DNA from: an uncultured Eubacteriales bacterium
Lineage (GTDB): Bacteria; Bacillota; Clostridia; Lachnospirales; Lachnospiraceae
Direction of reading: 5' to 3'
DNA length: 11,450 nucleotides
Assembly (NCBI GenBank): GCA_900313855.1
Contig: OMSZ01000045.1
Span: 1 to 11,450, forward strand
The notes beneath the pieces are model-generated. The model saw only the letters and a program-made list of their open reading frames with translations. It did not search any database and had not been told where the DNA came from. The position numbers and the translations under genes were made by a program. Below, in pieces: positions 1-8,126 of this stretch (its first letter is position 1; each line of letters opens with the position of its first letter).

Positions 1-621
1 CATTATGATCATCTGGATTATGATACGATCAAGAAGGTAGATGCTAAGGTAAAGCGTTATATAGTTCCGCTTGGAGTTGACTCGATTCTTAAAGGCTGGA
101 ATGTAGCATCAGAAAAGATTGTTTCGCTTAGCTGGTGGGAGAGTGTAGAGGTTGATGGTACAACATTTACGCTAACTCCGTCACAGCATTTCACGGGACG
201 CAATCCCCTAAAAGGCAAAAGCACATTCTGGGGCGGATACTATATGAGCAATGATCATCATAAGGTTTATTATACCGGCGATGGCGGTTACTATGATGTG
301 TTTGAAAGAGTGAGGGAGAAGCTTGGCGCGCCAGACATTATGATAGCCGAGTGTGGGCAGTACGATAATGCGTGGGCAAAGATACATATGTTTCCTGAAG
401 AGACGGTTAAGGCGGGACTTGATACGCAGACAAAGTGGCTGATCCCCGTTCATTGGGGAACGTTCTGTATCTGCAATCATGCGTGGGATGATTCGATAAA
501 GCGTGTGACGGCAGCTGCTTCTGAAAATGGGCTAAGCCTTGCTACACCAAGGATCGGTCAGACCGTCAAATATGACGAGATAGAGTCATATAATGAAGCA
601 TGGTGGGAAGAGTATAAGTGA
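1..621 (+). CDS. MBL-fold metal-dependent hydrolase, NAPE-PLD/UlaG-like (5' end missing)
   Basis: This is the C-terminal 206 residues of a metallo-beta-lactamase-fold hydrolase; the reading frame is open from base 1, so the N-terminus lies outside the window. The first visible residues, HYDHLD, are the second half of the HxHxDH zinc-binding signature. Further conserved blocks are SQHFTGRN (third metal histidine), YYTGDGGYYDVF (metal-bridging aspartate), IAECGQYDNAWAKIHM and LIPVHWGTF (last metal histidine). This order matches the NAPE-PLD / UlaG-like branch of the fold, whose members hydrolyse phosphodiester or lactone bonds; the bacterial substrates are mostly unknown. It is probably cytoplasmic, since the visible part has no membrane segment. 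An internal ATG at base 244 is not a likely start because the catalytic residues lie upstream of it. trmB follows after 43 bases, so the two may be co-transcribed. The fold is secure; the substrate cannot be told. Confidence 0.88.
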   Translation, partial: HYDHLDYDTIKKVDAKVKRYIVPLGVDSILKGWNVASEKIVSLSWWESVEVDGTTFTLTPSQHFTGRNPLKGKSTFWGGYYMSNDHHKVYYTGDGGYYDVFERVREKLGAPDIMIAECGQYDNAWAKIHMFPEETVKAGLDTQTKWLIPVHWGTFCICNHAWDDSIKRVTAAASENGLSLATPRIGQTVKYDEIESYNEAWWEEYK

Positions 622-664
622 TATCGTCTAAACAAGATTAACAACGATGGAGAAAGGATATAAC

Positions 665-1312
665 ATGAGACTTAGAAATGTACCGGGCTCGCGTGATGTA
701 ATTGCGGAAAGCCCATATACAATTAAAGACGAAACGAGCCGTAAGGGTAAATGGAACGAGATATTTGGAAATGATAATCCTATATATATCGAAATCGGAA
801 TGGGTAAGGGACAGTTCATTATGGAGCTTGCAAGAAGGAATCCCGACAGGAATTATGTAGGAATTGAAAAATATTCTTCGGTTCTTGTGCGTGCGCTTGA
901 AAAACAGGAGGAGGAACAACTGCCTAACATTTATTTCATAAGAATGGAAGCGGAGTATATTGCGGATGTGTTTGACAAGGATGAGGTGTCCGGAATATAT
1001 CTTAATTTCTCGGATCCGTGGCCAAAGGACAGACACGCAAAGAGGAGACTTACCTCGGTACAGTTTCTTGAAAGATATGAGAAGATCCTTAAAGTAGACG
1101 GACATGTTATATTTAAGACCGACAACCGCGATCTCTTTGATTTCTCTTTAGAGCAGGTGGAGGAGGCTAAGAACTGGGAGCTTCTTAATCATACATTTGA
1201 TCTTCATAATTCTGAATACGTAGAGGGCAATATCATGACGGAGTATGAAACTAAGTTCGTGGCAAAGGGCAATCCGATATGCAGGATGGAGATTGTGCAG
1301 AAAAGCAGATAA
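665..1312 (+). CDS. trmB: tRNA (guanine-N7-)-methyltransferase TrmB
   Basis: TrmB makes 7-methylguanosine at position 46 of the tRNA variable loop, using S-adenosylmethionine in the cytoplasm. The 215-residue product begins MRLRNVPG, as Firmicute TrmB proteins do. It has the SAM-binding loop IEIGMGKGQF (residues 42-51), an acidic SAM contact in GIEKY (66-70), and the family signature NFSDPWPKDRHAKRRLT (114-130). KTDN (151-154) and TEYETKF (192-198) form the tRNA/guanine-binding side. The start at 665 is preferred over the in-frame ATG at 647 because AGAAAGGA (651-658) sits 6 bases before 665 and the family N-terminus begins there. Length is normal for a bacterial TrmB. It lies 43 bases after the hydrolase gene, with no terminator visible between them. 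Confidence 0.97.
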   Translation: MRLRNVPGSRDVIAESPYTIKDETSRKGKWNEIFGNDNPIYIEIGMGKGQFIMELARRNPDRNYVGIEKYSSVLVRALEKQEEEQLPNIYFIRMEAEYIADVFDKDEVSGIYLNFSDPWPKDRHAKRRLTSVQFLERYEKILKVDGHVIFKTDNRDLFDFSLEQVEEAKNWELLNHTFDLHNSEYVEGNIMTEYETKFVAKGNPICRMEIVQKSR

Positions 1313-1442
1313 TACGGTTTTGTATCTTAAGTGGTTTTCAATCTTATTATGAGATATGTGCCTTGCCGGGACGGATATAGTATCGTTGTTAAATAGTTTC
1401 GCATATCATGATAGTAAGTAAATGTATGCGGATCGGTGAAAT

Positions 1443-1592
1443 ATGGGACTATGCTGTAAACTGGCGGGATTCAAATATGATCTCGAAAAACGCTATCCGT
1501 TATTAAGGAAGCTTGAATTGAGATTGTGTCTTGTGGAAAGTGAACTTAACAGGGATAATCCGTGCAAGAAGAAAAAATGCTGTTTTAAATGA
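1443..1592 (+). CDS. Possible small cysteine-rich protein (49 aa), uncertain
   Basis: A 49-codon frame starts at ATG 1443 and ends at TGA 1590-1592. The product is basic, with six cysteines at positions 4, 5, 29, 41, 46 and 47: an N-terminal MGLCCKLAG and a C-terminal NPCKKKKCCFK. Between them is a leucine/charge-rich stretch that could be helical. I do not recognise it. Against it being real, the only ribosome binding site candidate is GGTGA at 1435-1439, just 3 bases before the ATG, an in-frame stop (1437-1439) lies immediately upstream, and short ORFs arise by chance. In its favour, cysteine clustering at both ends is unusual for random sequence, and it fills a gap that is otherwise unexplained. 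It could also be the remnant of a larger decayed gene. Confidence 0.3.
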   Translation: MGLCCKLAGFKYDLEKRYPLLRKLELRLCLVESELNRDNPCKKKKCCFK

Positions 1593-1598
1593 AACAGA

Positions 1599-1627
1599 TT
1601 GTGTTTGGAATACAAAGATGGTACAAT
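1599..1627 (+). promoter_or_regulatory. Probable sigma-A promoter for hisA (extended -10)
   Basis: TTGTGT at 1599-1604 is separated by 17 bases from TACAAT at 1622-1627, which is preceded by TG-G (1619-1621), an extended -10 arrangement. The -35 is weak (3 of 6) and the -10 is good (5 of 6). Transcription would start near 1634, giving a leader of about 43 bases before the hisA ATG. This fits hisA being a separate unit from trmB. Confidence 0.45.
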
Positions 1628-1676
1628 GGGAATGCTTGTAGCTTAATCTTGACATTATTATTAATAGGTGTTTGTA

Positions 1677-2489
1677 ATGCAGTTTCGACCATGTATAGAT
1701 ATACATAATGGAAAAGTTAAACAGATAGTTGGCGGATCGTTAAAGGATGCCGGAAGTTCTGCTTTGGAGAATTATGTTTCTGAGCAGGATGCGGCATTCT
1801 ATGCGCGTTTATATAAGGAAAACGGCATAAAGGGCGGGCATATCATACTGCTTAATAAAGCAGGAACGCCCGAATATGATGCGGATATGGAGCAGGCAGG
1901 ACTTGCGCTTTCGGAATATCCGAAAGGTTTGCAGATCGGCGGCGGAGTAAATGCTGACAATGCTAAAAGCTTTATTGAGATGGGAGCTTCGCATGTAATA
2001 GTGACCTCTTATGTGTTTCGTGATGGAAGGATAGATTATGACAGGCTTGATACTCTGGTTGAGACTGTGGGAAGAAAGCATCTGGTGCTGGATCTTTCCT
2101 GCAGAAGGAAAAGTGCCGGCATGGCTGATAGGGATAACCGGTATTATATAGTAACCGACCGTTGGCAGAAATTTACGGACGAGCCTTTATCAGAGGAGCT
2201 GATAAAAAGGCTTGCAGCCTATGCTGATGAATTCCTGGTTCATGCCGTTGATGTGGAGGGAAAAGCTTCAGGAGTTGAAAAAGAACTGGTGACATTGCTT
2301 GCGACGTGTACGGATATTCCGATCACCTATGCAGGCGGAGTCGGAAGTTATGAGGATATAGAAATAATAAGAAGTCTTGGCAGGGGCAGAGTTAATGTGA
2401 CTATAGGAAGTGCTCTTGATCTGTTTGGCGGGAAGCTTGAGTATGACAAGGTGCTTTCCATCATTGATGGTTATAATAAGTATAACTAA
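1677..2489 (+). CDS. hisA: Phosphoribosylformimino-5-aminoimidazole carboxamide ribotide isomerase, eukaryotic type
   Basis: HisA catalyses the Amadori-type isomerisation of ProFAR to PRFAR, a cytoplasmic step of histidine biosynthesis. The 270-residue product is a (beta/alpha)8 barrel of the eukaryotic (yeast HIS6) class rather than the usual bacterial class. It has CIDIHNGKVKQIVGGSL near the start (residues 6-22, catalytic Asp8), QIGGGV (86-91), VIVTSYVF (107-114), LVLDLSCRRK (136-145), FLVHAVDVEG (186-195) and ITYAGGVGSYED (216-227). The phrases HNGxVKQIVGG, LDLSCR and HAxDVEG are hallmarks of the fungal/plant enzymes as I recall them, and the length exceeds the roughly 245 residues of bacterial HisA. 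The start at 1677 is chosen because AGGTG (1666-1670) lies 6 bases upstream; a GTG at 1668 would add three residues but overlaps that site. No other his gene is adjacent, so it is a stand-alone gene. Confidence 0.93.
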   Translation: MQFRPCIDIHNGKVKQIVGGSLKDAGSSALENYVSEQDAAFYARLYKENGIKGGHIILLNKAGTPEYDADMEQAGLALSEYPKGLQIGGGVNADNAKSFIEMGASHVIVTSYVFRDGRIDYDRLDTLVETVGRKHLVLDLSCRRKSAGMADRDNRYYIVTDRWQKFTDEPLSEELIKRLAAYADEFLVHAVDVEGKASGVEKELVTLLATCTDIPITYAGGVGSYEDIEIIRSLGRGRVNVTIGSALDLFGGKLEYDKVLSIIDGYNKYN

Positions 2490-2613
2490 GACAGAGGCTG
2501 CTCTCTTTATTTATCAAAGCTTAAGGTGAGGCGGCAGGCATGAGCAGATAAATTATTTATATGACGATAAGAAATACAAGACATATTATTGTTAGGAATA
2601 GGATAATTAATAA

Positions 2614-5265
2614 ATGAGTAAGATAGAGAACGATATTGTAAGCGATGATAAATTAACTGCGGATAAAAAAAAGATCTTTAAGAGTTTTTGGAAGGATCAA
2701 TACATTTATATAGTGACCTTTGTTATTGCATTTGCGATGATGGTCGGTGCCTGGATAATCGGAGAGGTCGGACCGTTTGGCGGCAAATGTCTTGTGTTGG
2801 TTGACGGTGTACATCAGTACCTGCCGTTCTTTTCCGAGTATCAGGAAAAGCTTAAGCATATTTCAGACATACAATATACCTTTGATGTGGGCCTGGGTAA
2901 TAATTTCGTTTCGCTTTGGTCTTATTATCTATCAAGTCCGCTTAATCTTATAATAATGCTATGTTCTAAGAGTCATCTGCCGATGGCGCTTAGTATAATA
3001 ATCAGCACTAAGATAATAATTGCAGCACTTACTTTTGCATATTATCTTGTCCATCATGGAAAGAAAGAAGAACGGTCACCGGGAGTGATCGCATTTGCGC
3101 TTCTTTACGCATTTTCAAGTTATGTGGTGGGTTACTACTGGAATCTTATGTGGTTAGACTGCATTTTCATTTTCCCTATTATAATTCTTGGTATGGAGAA
3201 AATGATGAAGGATAAGGACAGCCGTATGTATGTGCTTGCGCTTGTCTATTCGTTTGTCTGTAATTATTATATCAGCTTCATGATATGTATGTTTCTGGTG
3301 CTATGGTTTTTCACCTTTCATTTTAAGGGCTTTATGGATTTCTTCTTCAAGGGAGTCCGCTTTGCGGTTGCATCCTTGATTGCTGCAGCGATGGCAGCGG
3401 TCGTACTGCTGCCGGCATACAAGGGAATAATGACAACAGCTTCGGCTGAGTTTGAGTTCCCGGAATGGGAGTTTTACGGATCCTTTGCTGATACCTTAAG
3501 ATCTCATCTCTTCTGCTCGGAGGTGCTTACCAATCAGATCGGAGATGCAGGAACCAACCTTTATTGTGGTATAATTACGATCCTGTTTGCTATGATGTTC
3601 TTTATTATGAAAGGTATATCGAGGGAGAAGAAGGTCAAATATCTTCTGCTTTTGGCGCTGTTTATAGTAAGCTTTAATAATGTTAAGCTTAATTATATCT
3701 GGCACGGCTTTCATAATCAGTATGGAATACCTAATCGTTTTGCGTTTTTGTATATATTCATTCTCCTGCGTATGGCTTTCGAGGTATATAAGAAGCGGGA
3801 TAAGATCAAATGGTATATGGTCCTTATCGCATATACGCTGTCGATGCTTTTTGTTATCTTTTGTTATTATAATGCCGATGTTGTTTATGAGGTACGCACC
3901 TACTACCTTACTGCGCTGGTTCTTACGCTTTATTTGATCCTGATGATATTATACAGCAGACTTGGACACAAGAATGCGATATTATATCTCATATTGTGTG
4001 CTGCAGTGTTTGAAATGGCTGCGAATGGTTTGTATGGCTTTTATCAGGATGGAAGCTCGGAGCCGGATTATTACTATGGAGATACGAAAGCCGTTCTTTC
4101 GCTTAAGGGTAGAAATGAGGAGCTAAAAAAAGACTTCTATCGTTCGGATGTTCTGCAGCCGAGATTAGTAGATGAGGCAACATGGTATAATTTGAGAAGT
4201 GTTGGTATTTTTGGTTCGACGGTGCGTGGCGAGATGGTCAGTATTATGGGAGACTTGGGCTTTTATACCGGTGCTAATGAGTATTTGTATTACGGAGCTA
4301 CTCCGGTAACAAATGCGCTTTTTGGCGTAAAATATATCTATACAAGAAAAAATGATTTTGTTAATCTTGATTCTGATGTGAAGCATAAGGATTCCGAGCC
4401 GTCCGGTGATGAGGTGGTCTCTGTTTATGAAAACCCGAATATTTTACCGATCGGATATATGGTTAGTGACAGGATACTTGATTTTGAGACCTTAGATAAT
4501 GGACCATTTACTGTGCAGAACGAATTGTGCGGAGCACTTTCCGGGATTGAACCTATATTTGTATCCATATTTGAGGATATGGATGTTGATGTATATGGTA
4601 CTAACATGGAGCTTACGCTTGTCGATGACAACAATGCAAAGTATAAGAATGCAAACGGCAGCGCAAGAGGTGACATGATATATCATGTGCCGAGGGATAT
4701 GGATCTTTATATGAGCTGCCGCGGAAGCAATGTTCATAAAATAGCCTTGCTTATAGATGGCAAAGAGGTTGCGTATGACAGATATCAGGGGCAGATATTC
4801 CATATAGGTGAAATGAAGGCGGGACAGAAGGTCGACATTCAGTTTGAGCTAAACAATGAGGAGGATCTGTCCGGAGAGTTTTATTGTTATCCGATGGAAT
4901 TTAAGAGAGATCAATTTGAGGCTTTTTATGATAAACTTTTATCCGGCGGCATGACTGTTGAATCGGTATCGGATACGAAGATAACCGGTAAGATCTATGC
5001 AGATGAGGGAGAGATGTTCATGACATCGATTCCTTATGATGATGGCTGGAGTATCTATTGCGACGGTGAGCAGATGGAGACATTGATCCTGCTTGATGGA
5101 TTCTTAGGGGCCGATCTGCCGGCTGGGGAGCATGAGATCAGGATGGTATATACAAGTCCGGGTGTCAGAGTTGGATTGGTGTGTACGATAGTAGGAATTA
5201 TGCTGTTTGCAGTGCTTGTAATAATAGAGCGGAAAAAGGATAATGAGCAGACTGATAATATATGA
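2614..5265 (+). CDS. YfhO-family polytopic membrane protein (GT-C-like)
   Basis: This 883-residue integral membrane protein belongs to the YfhO family. In Bacillus subtilis, YfhO is implicated in glycosylation of lipoteichoic acid, acting outside the membrane on an undecaprenyl-phosphate-linked sugar. The layout is a short charged cytoplasmic N-terminus (1-29), TM1 (about 30-50), then an extracellular loop with GPFGGKCLVLVDGVHQYLPF (53-72), whose Asp64 and Gln68-Tyr69 match the family's conserved acidic/QY motif. About eleven more hydrophobic segments run to residue 475. A large extracytoplasmic domain (about 476-848) follows, ending in a beta-rich part (YDDGWSIYCDGEQ) and one last TM (about 851-873) before a charged tail. 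This is the usual YfhO architecture and length. AGGA (2600-2603) precedes the ATG by about 10 bases. galU, which makes UDP-glucose, follows 60 bases later and supports a sugar-transfer role, though the acceptor is unknown. Family assignment is firm; the reaction is inferred. Confidence 0.88.
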   Translation: MSKIENDIVSDDKLTADKKKIFKSFWKDQYIYIVTFVIAFAMMVGAWIIGEVGPFGGKCLVLVDGVHQYLPFFSEYQEKLKHISDIQYTFDVGLGNNFVSLWSYYLSSPLNLIIMLCSKSHLPMALSIIISTKIIIAALTFAYYLVHHGKKEERSPGVIAFALLYAFSSYVVGYYWNLMWLDCIFIFPIIILGMEKMMKDKDSRMYVLALVYSFVCNYYISFMICMFLVLWFFTFHFKGFMDFFFKGVRFAVASLIAAAMAAVVLLPAYKGIMTTASAEFEFPEWEFYGSFADTLRSHLFCSEVLTNQIGDAGTNLYCGIITILFAMMFFIMKGISREKKVKYLLLLALFIVSFNNVKLNYIWHGFHNQYGIPNRFAFLYIFILLRMAFEVYKKRDKIKWYMVLIAYTLSMLFVIFCYYNADVVYEVRTYYLTALVLTLYLILMILYSRLGHKNAILYLILCAAVFEMAANGLYGFYQDGSSEPDYYYGDTKAVLSLKGRNEELKKDFYRSDVLQPRLVDEATWYNLRSVGIFGSTVRGEMVSIMGDLGFYTGANEYLYYGATPVTNALFGVKYIYTRKNDFVNLDSDVKHKDSEPSGDEVVSVYENPNILPIGYMVSDRILDFETLDNGPFTVQNELCGALSGIEPIFVSIFEDMDVDVYGTNMELTLVDDNNAKYKNANGSARGDMIYHVPRDMDLYMSCRGSNVHKIALLIDGKEVAYDRYQGQIFHIGEMKAGQKVDIQFELNNEEDLSGEFYCYPMEFKRDQFEAFYDKLLSGGMTVESVSDTKITGKIYADEGEMFMTSIPYDDGWSIYCDGEQMETLILLDGFLGADLPAGEHEIRMVYTSPGVRVGLVCTIVGIMLFAVLVIIERKKDNEQTDNI

Positions 5266-5325
5266 TCTTTTAAGCAGTTTTTAAGGGATTATGATAATAG
5301 AAAATAAGCAAAAGGGGGGACGATA

Positions 5326-6219
5326 ATGCATCGTAAAGAGATCAAAAAGGCTGTTATACCGGCAGCGGGACTTGGAACAAGGTTTTTACCCGCAACCAAA
5401 GCAATACCGAAGGAAATGCTTCCGCTTGTGGATATACCCACAGTTCAATACATTGTAAAGGAAGCGGTTGCCAGTGGAATTGAGGAAATATTGATCATAA
5501 CCAACTCCAATAAGCACTGTATGGAGAATCATTTTGATAGATCTTATGAATTAGAAAATAGATTGCTTGAATCTAACAAGCAAGAGGAGTATAATATGAT
5601 ATGTGATATTGCCAATATGGCGAATATCTATTATGTCAGACAGAAGGAGCCTAAGGGATTAGGACATGCGATCCTGTGTGCGAAATCCTTTATCGGCGAT
5701 GATCCTTTTGCGGTACTGCTTGGAGATGACGTGGTGGAAAACCATGATGGGAAACCGGCTTTGCTGCAGTTGATCGAGGCATACAACAAGGTTCAGGCAT
5801 CTATTGTCGGTGTGCAGACCGTGCCCGATGAGGATGTAAGCAAGTACGGAATTGTAGAGCCTGCAAAAGGAGAAAATGTTGATAACAGACGTGTTAAGCT
5901 AAGATCTATGGTTGAGAAACCAAAGATGGAGGAGGCGCCGAGTAATCTTGCGGTTCTCGGGCGGTATGTCTTAACACCTGAGATCTTTGATTATCTTGAA
6001 ACACAGACACCGGGAGCAGGAGGAGAGATTCAGCTTACCGATGCCATTAAAAACCTTATGATCAGTCAATCGGTATATGCCTATGACTTTGAGGGCGTGC
6101 GGTATGACGTTGGAGATAAATTCGGTTTTATTAAGGCCACGATTGAATATGCTCTGGAGCGTGAAGAATTAAAGGATAAGCTTCATGAGTATTTAAAAGA
6201 ATTGGTCAAGACTTTCTAG
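5326..6219 (+). CDS. galU: UTP-glucose-1-phosphate uridylyltransferase
   Basis: GalU makes UDP-glucose from UTP and glucose 1-phosphate in the cytoplasm, supplying glucose for surface polymers, glycolipids and galactose metabolism. The 297-residue product is full length. The nucleotide-binding loop is AAGLGTRFLPATKAIPKEML (residues 13-32, with the GxGTRxxP and KEMLP elements). Other landmarks are KEPKGLGHAILCAK (107-120), LLGDDVV (131-137, metal-binding Asp), SMVEKP (194-199), GGEIQLTDAI (232-241) and YDVGDKFGF (260-268). A strong ribosome binding site, AAAGGGGGGA (5311-5320), precedes the ATG by 5 bases. It lies 60 bases after the YfhO gene and only 15 bases before the sensor kinase, so it is probably co-transcribed with the latter. 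It could be a close nucleotidyltransferase paralogue, but the motif set is standard GalU. Confidence 0.96.
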   Translation: MHRKEIKKAVIPAAGLGTRFLPATKAIPKEMLPLVDIPTVQYIVKEAVASGIEEILIITNSNKHCMENHFDRSYELENRLLESNKQEEYNMICDIANMANIYYVRQKEPKGLGHAILCAKSFIGDDPFAVLLGDDVVENHDGKPALLQLIEAYNKVQASIVGVQTVPDEDVSKYGIVEPAKGENVDNRRVKLRSMVEKPKMEEAPSNLAVLGRYVLTPEIFDYLETQTPGAGGEIQLTDAIKNLMISQSVYAYDFEGVRYDVGDKFGFIKATIEYALEREELKDKLHEYLKELVKTF

Positions 6220-6234
6220 AACGGGGGTAAATGC

Positions 6235-8043
6235 ATGGAAATTAAAGATGGATCATTTAAGGCTAAGATCATTTATGTAGCTTTGGCGGCGGTACAGCTC
6301 TTGTTTGGTATAATCGGTTTGATAGTTGCTGCAGCAAAGCTTAAGGGAGTGTCCGGAAAAGGAGCGTTAGTTGCTATCTTTTTGGCAGTCATAGTGCTTT
6401 GTCTTGGTATGGGAGTTGTTATGCTTAAGCTCGTACAGGATGAAGAGAAGGAGTCGGCTGAGAAAAGCGACAAGTATAAGAAGCTGTTTCTCAATCTTCC
6501 GGTAGGATTTGCCCAGGCTAAGATACTTCGTGATCCTCAGAGCGGAAGGAATATGGGTTATAAGATATCTGATGCTAATGAGACCTTTGGACGTCTGTTC
6601 AATCTCGATATATCGGATTATTATGATAAGGTTATTTCGGAAAGTAAGGTTGAGGTTCTCCAGGATATTAATGCATGGTTTGAGGCATATAATAATTCCG
6701 GAACAAAGCAGGGTGAGCTTCTTGCGGTAGAGATTACCATGGAGAAGTTTAATAAGATATTCAATACGGTTATGTATAAGTCGGAAGCCGATTACATCAA
6801 CATGGTTGTTATCGACATTACCGAGCAGAAGGAAACAGAGAGCAAGCTTTCTAAGGCTATCAAGGATGCCAATGCTGCTTATAAGACGCAGTCTGAATTC
6901 CTTGCCAATATGTCTCATGAGATAAGAACACCTATTAACGGTATTCTTGGAATGCTCCAGCTTACTTTGATGTCAGAGGATCTTCAGGCAGATCACAGAG
7001 ACAATTTGACCACGGCTAAAAATTGCGCGGATACACTTCTTCGTTTGATAAATGATATTCTTGATATATCAAAGCTTGAGGCAGGTAAATACAATCTTCG
7101 CGAAGAGAACTTTGATGTTCGCGCTGCTATCGAAGAGACAGTTGCCGTACAGGTACCTATCGCTCAGAACAAAGGTCTTACTCTTGACTGCAGCTTTTCA
7201 AGTGATATTCCGAAGCTCGTACGTGGTGATGAGCAGAGAATTCAGCAGGTACTTAACTGTCTGCTTTCAAATGCTATCAAGTTTACCAATGAGGGTGGCG
7301 TTAGAGTTAAGGTTGCATGCATAGATGATCTCTTAGATAAGATCAAGCTTCGTATTGCAGTAGCAGATTCCGGTATCGGTATTTCTGATGCCGACAGGAA
7401 CAAGTTGTTCATTAGATTCTCACAGGTAGATGGATCTGATACCCGTAAATACGGCGGTTCCGGATTGGGACTTGTTATTACCAAGCAGATCGTGGAATTG
7501 ATGGGTGGTAGTATTACCGTTCAGAGTAAAGAGGGCGTTGGTTCAACATTTATTGTTGAGATACCGCTTAAGATAATTAAACCGGCAGAGATTAGCGAAG
7601 AAGAGGAAGATGCAGGAAAAGAAGAAGATCCTGCAGTATTCTCACTTGCAGGTCATTCAAGAGCAAGAATCCTCGTTGCAGAGGACGAGCCGGTCAATCA
7701 GCAGGTTATCGGAAAGCTTCTCGGTATGGCAGGTTATTCTTACGATATTGCCGAGAATGGTGAGAAGGCAGTTGAGCTGTTCAAGCAGAAGGAGTACAAG
7801 GCTGCATTGTTTGATGTTCAGATGCCTGTTATGGACGGACTTGCCGCTACTCAGGAGATCCGTGCGATCGAGCTTAGAGAGAACAAGAAACGTCTTCCGA
7901 TCATCGCCGTTACTGCAAGGGCAATGTTCGGGGATAAGGAGAGAATCCTTGAGGCTAAGTTGGATGATTATATAGCAAAGCCGTATAATCTTAATGATGT
8001 TGTGGAAACGCTCAATAAGTATGTAGATGTCGATGACAATTAA
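6235..8043 (+). CDS. Membrane-bound hybrid sensor histidine kinase with C-terminal receiver
   Basis: A 602-residue hybrid kinase. Two TM segments (about 11-34 and 43-66) are joined by a loop of only about 8 residues, so there is no real external sensor. Residues 80-200 look PAS-like (YKKLFLNLPVGFAQ... ending VVIDITEQKE), followed by a coiled linker. HisKA has SEFLANMSHEIRTPINGILG with phosphorylatable His228. HATPase_c follows with the N box (NCLLSNAIKFTN, 341-352), G1 box DSGIGI (378-383), F box (391-397) and G2 box GGSGLGL (407-413). An acidic linker (452-465) leads to a receiver with Glu483/Asp484, phospho-acceptor Asp527 in FDVQMPVMDG, Thr560 and Lys582. All catalytic residues are present. 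There is no HPt domain and no response regulator nearby. GGGGGT (6223-6228) precedes the start by 6 bases; the ATG at 6231 is out of frame and stops after four codons. The signal it senses and its output are unknown. Confidence 0.95.
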   Translation: MEIKDGSFKAKIIYVALAAVQLLFGIIGLIVAAAKLKGVSGKGALVAIFLAVIVLCLGMGVVMLKLVQDEEKESAEKSDKYKKLFLNLPVGFAQAKILRDPQSGRNMGYKISDANETFGRLFNLDISDYYDKVISESKVEVLQDINAWFEAYNNSGTKQGELLAVEITMEKFNKIFNTVMYKSEADYINMVVIDITEQKETESKLSKAIKDANAAYKTQSEFLANMSHEIRTPINGILGMLQLTLMSEDLQADHRDNLTTAKNCADTLLRLINDILDISKLEAGKYNLREENFDVRAAIEETVAVQVPIAQNKGLTLDCSFSSDIPKLVRGDEQRIQQVLNCLLSNAIKFTNEGGVRVKVACIDDLLDKIKLRIAVADSGIGISDADRNKLFIRFSQVDGSDTRKYGGSGLGLVITKQIVELMGGSITVQSKEGVGSTFIVEIPLKIIKPAEISEEEEDAGKEEDPAVFSLAGHSRARILVAEDEPVNQQVIGKLLGMAGYSYDIAENGEKAVELFKQKEYKAALFDVQMPVMDGLAATQEIRAIELRENKKRLPIIAVTARAMFGDKERILEAKLDDYIAKPYNLNDVVETLNKYVDVDDN

Positions 8044-8074
8044 TCATAAGTATTAAATTAGTTATAATAATATT

Positions 8075-8109
8075 AAAGCTGCGAACTGAATTCGGTTCGC
8101 AGCTTTTTT
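8075..8109 (+). terminator. Rho-independent terminator after the hybrid kinase gene
   Basis: A 12-bp stem pairs AAAGCTGCGAAC (8075-8086) with GTTCGCAGCTTT (8095-8106) around an 8-base loop, and the T run continues to 8109. It lies 32 bases after the kinase stop codon and should end the galU-kinase transcript. Confidence 0.92.
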
Positions 8110-8126
8110 GTTTTATGAAGAGAATA

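Larger units (their letters stand above)
1313..1676 (+). other. Intergenic region between trmB and hisA
   Basis: This gap of about 360 bases contains no recognised gene. It holds one small cysteine-rich reading frame (1443-1592) and, downstream of that, an extended -10 promoter candidate for hisA (1599-1627). I see no convincing terminator hairpin with a T tract after trmB. No tRNA-like cloverleaf or long inverted repeat was seen here. Confidence 0.6.

Noticed and set aside
647..664. In-frame upstream ATG for trmB
   Set aside because: The ribosome binding site AGAAAGGA lies after this ATG, and TrmB proteins of Firmicutes begin with MRLRN, encoded at 665.
638..1105. A long minus-strand frame opposite trmB
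   Set aside because: trmB on the + strand carries all conserved family motifs; the antisense frame has no recognisable features and is a by-product of codon bias.
1649..1678. TTGACA at 1649-1654 as a hisA promoter
   Set aside because: The -35 match is perfect, but the only -10 at proper spacing would overlap the hisA start codon, so transcripts would lack the ribosome binding site.
5266..5325. A separate promoter for galU in the yfhO-galU gap (TATGATAAT-like -10 near 5290)
   Set aside because: No convincing -35 element is found at 16-18 bases, so I could not support it beyond a chance AT-rich match.
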